Source: Betaproteobacteria bacterium (GTDB lineage: Bacteria > Pseudomonadota > Gammaproteobacteria > Burkholderiales > Rhodocyclaceae). From it: a DNA stretch of 36,528 nucleotides. A program made the translations under genes and the position numbers. The stretch is taken from contig JAGVUA010000070.1 of assembly GCA_019136545.1 (NCBI GenBank), positions 1-36,528 of the forward strand, written 5' to 3'. The first letter of the stretch is position 1; the number at the start of each line of letters is the position of its first letter. The notes beneath the pieces are model-generated. The model made no database searches, was not told the origin of the DNA, and saw nothing but the letters and a program-made list of their open reading frames with translations. Positions 35,984 to 36,528 of this stretch are shown here, in pieces.

Positions 35984-36528
35984 TACATTCCTGCGCTTCG
36001 TCATGAAGGCGCTGTTCCGCGTCGAGGTCAGCGGCGACATGACTGCCTTCGACAATCCGCGCACGCTGATTGTCGCCAACCACGAGTCGTTCATCGATGG
36101 CCTGTTGATTGGGCTCTTCCTTCCCGTCGATGCCGTCTTCGTTGTTCATTCGCAGATCGCCGACCGGCCGCTTTTCCGGCTCCTGCTGCGCTTCGTCAAT
36201 CACCTTGTGGTCGATTCAACGAGTCCGTTGGCGATAAAGCTGATTGTCAAACTGGTCGAGACCGGCCAGCCGGTCGTCATCTTTCCCGAAGGTCGCATCA
36301 CCAAGACCGGTTCGCTGATGAAGGTTTACGATGGCGCTGCCTTCGTGGCCGCCAAGACCGGCGCGACCGTGGTGCCGGTACGCATCGATGGCGCCGCGCG
36401 CAGCTATTTCGGCCGGCTCGCCGGCATATATCCCTTGGCATGCGCCTCGCCTCGTTTCTCGGCGCCCTGGCGCTTGCAGCCAGCGTCTTTTTCTTCTTCT
36501 ATCAGTTCTGGGGAGCCTTCGGCGAGAC
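35976..36528 (+). CDS. Aas-type glycerophospholipid acyltransferase, homology lost near 36435
   Basis: The first about 152 residues match the acyltransferase domain of Aas (2-acyl-glycerophosphoethanolamine acyltransferase): NHESFID (the HX4D motif), FPEGRITKTG and VYDGAAFVAAKTGATVVPVRIDGA. After RLAGIYPL (about 36435) the expected continuation (basic RRLFP..TLH region) is missing; the frame stays open to the window end but reads as Ser/Pro-rich sequence with low third-position GC. Full-length Aas proteins have about 700 residues. The gene is therefore either disrupted by a rearrangement or joined to unrelated sequence by assembly. ATG is at 35976, overlapping the ceramidase-like gene. Confidence 0.82.
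   Translation, partial: MLSTFLRFVMKALFRVEVSGDMTAFDNPRTLIVANHESFIDGLLIGLFLPVDAVFVVHSQIADRPLFRLLLRFVNHLVVDSTSPLAIKLIVKLVETGQPVVIFPEGRITKTGSLMKVYDGAAFVAAKTGATVVPVRIDGAARSYFGRLAGIYPLACASPRFSAPWRLQPASFSSSISSGEPSAR
36440..36528 (+). CDS. N-terminal fragment of an unknown membrane or exported protein
   Basis: In a different frame from the acyltransferase, an ATG at 36440 opens MRLASFLGALALAASV followed by FFFFYQFWGAFGE to the window end. It looks like a signal peptide or first membrane helix, and its codons have high third-position GC, as true genes here do. Only 29 residues are available, so no family can be named. Confidence 0.4.
   Translation, partial: MRLASFLGALALAASVFFFFYQFWGAFGE

Overview
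The window is a GC-rich, densely coded bacterial chromosome segment that looks betaproteobacterial. GroES/GroEL carry a CIRCE operator, and the tRNA-Phe fragment, CzcI-type gene, UMF1-type transporter, UbiA/UbiD pair and DUF4212/VC_2705-type symporter all fit the Rhodocyclales/Nitrosomonadales. That placement is inferred from gene content and protein character, not from a tree. Most genes are housekeeping or metabolic. I see no insertion sequence, phage, CRISPR array or toxin-antitoxin system.

Layout. 1-390: no recognisable gene; it abuts the 5' half of a tRNA-Phe gene (391-426, minus). 465-2532 (minus): DUF485 small membrane protein and ActP-like sodium:solute symporter, with a strong terminator. 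2649-3556: a YggT-like membrane protein divergent from a TPR protein. 3601-8418 (minus): response regulator, 2CSK_N-type sensor kinase, DUF4212 small subunit and a VC_2705-type symporter that carries an EF-hand-like loop. 8517-10729 (minus): groES-groEL with a sigma-70-like promoter, CIRCE operator and terminator. 10849-17447 (minus): a czcI-czcC-czcB-czcA heavy-metal efflux operon. 17579-19006 (plus): a DacB/PBP4 peptidase. 19063-27436 (minus): a long run of DUF2802, SPOR, RidA, RecG, UMF1 transporter, UbiA, UbiD, a small membrane protein and a ten-cysteine secreted protein; recG to ubiD are joined by 4-nt start/stop overlaps. 27583-34212 (plus): ydcF-manC-rfbB-rfbD-rfbA-rfbC-galE, an almost fully overlapping operon making GDP-mannose, dTDP-L-rhamnose and UDP-galactose/glucose. 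34325-35065 (minus): an HTH regulator, divergent from a ceramidase-family membrane protein (35186-35983) and an Aas-type acyltransferase whose homology stops near 36435.

How the parts fit. The two symporter pairs probably import small carboxylates, and the two-component system beside the second pair is the likely regulator. The Czc genes form a complete inner membrane/periplasm/outer membrane efflux pump with a periplasmic accessory protein. The UbiA/UbiD pair serves ubiquinone synthesis. The nucleotide-sugar operon supplies precursors for LPS or exopolysaccharide, but no glycosyltransferase is present here. The right-hand lipid genes suggest membrane lipid turnover.

The two window ends are the oddest parts. 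The left end has a tRNA cut exactly after its anticodon; the right end has an acyltransferase whose reading frame and homology are lost about 95 bases before the end. Either both are real rearrangement points or both are assembly chimeras. I did not find a convincing new multi-gene system. The best leads are the symporter with its large soluble insert and EF-hand-like loop, the inverted-repeat structure over the recG start, and the ceramidase/acyltransferase pair.
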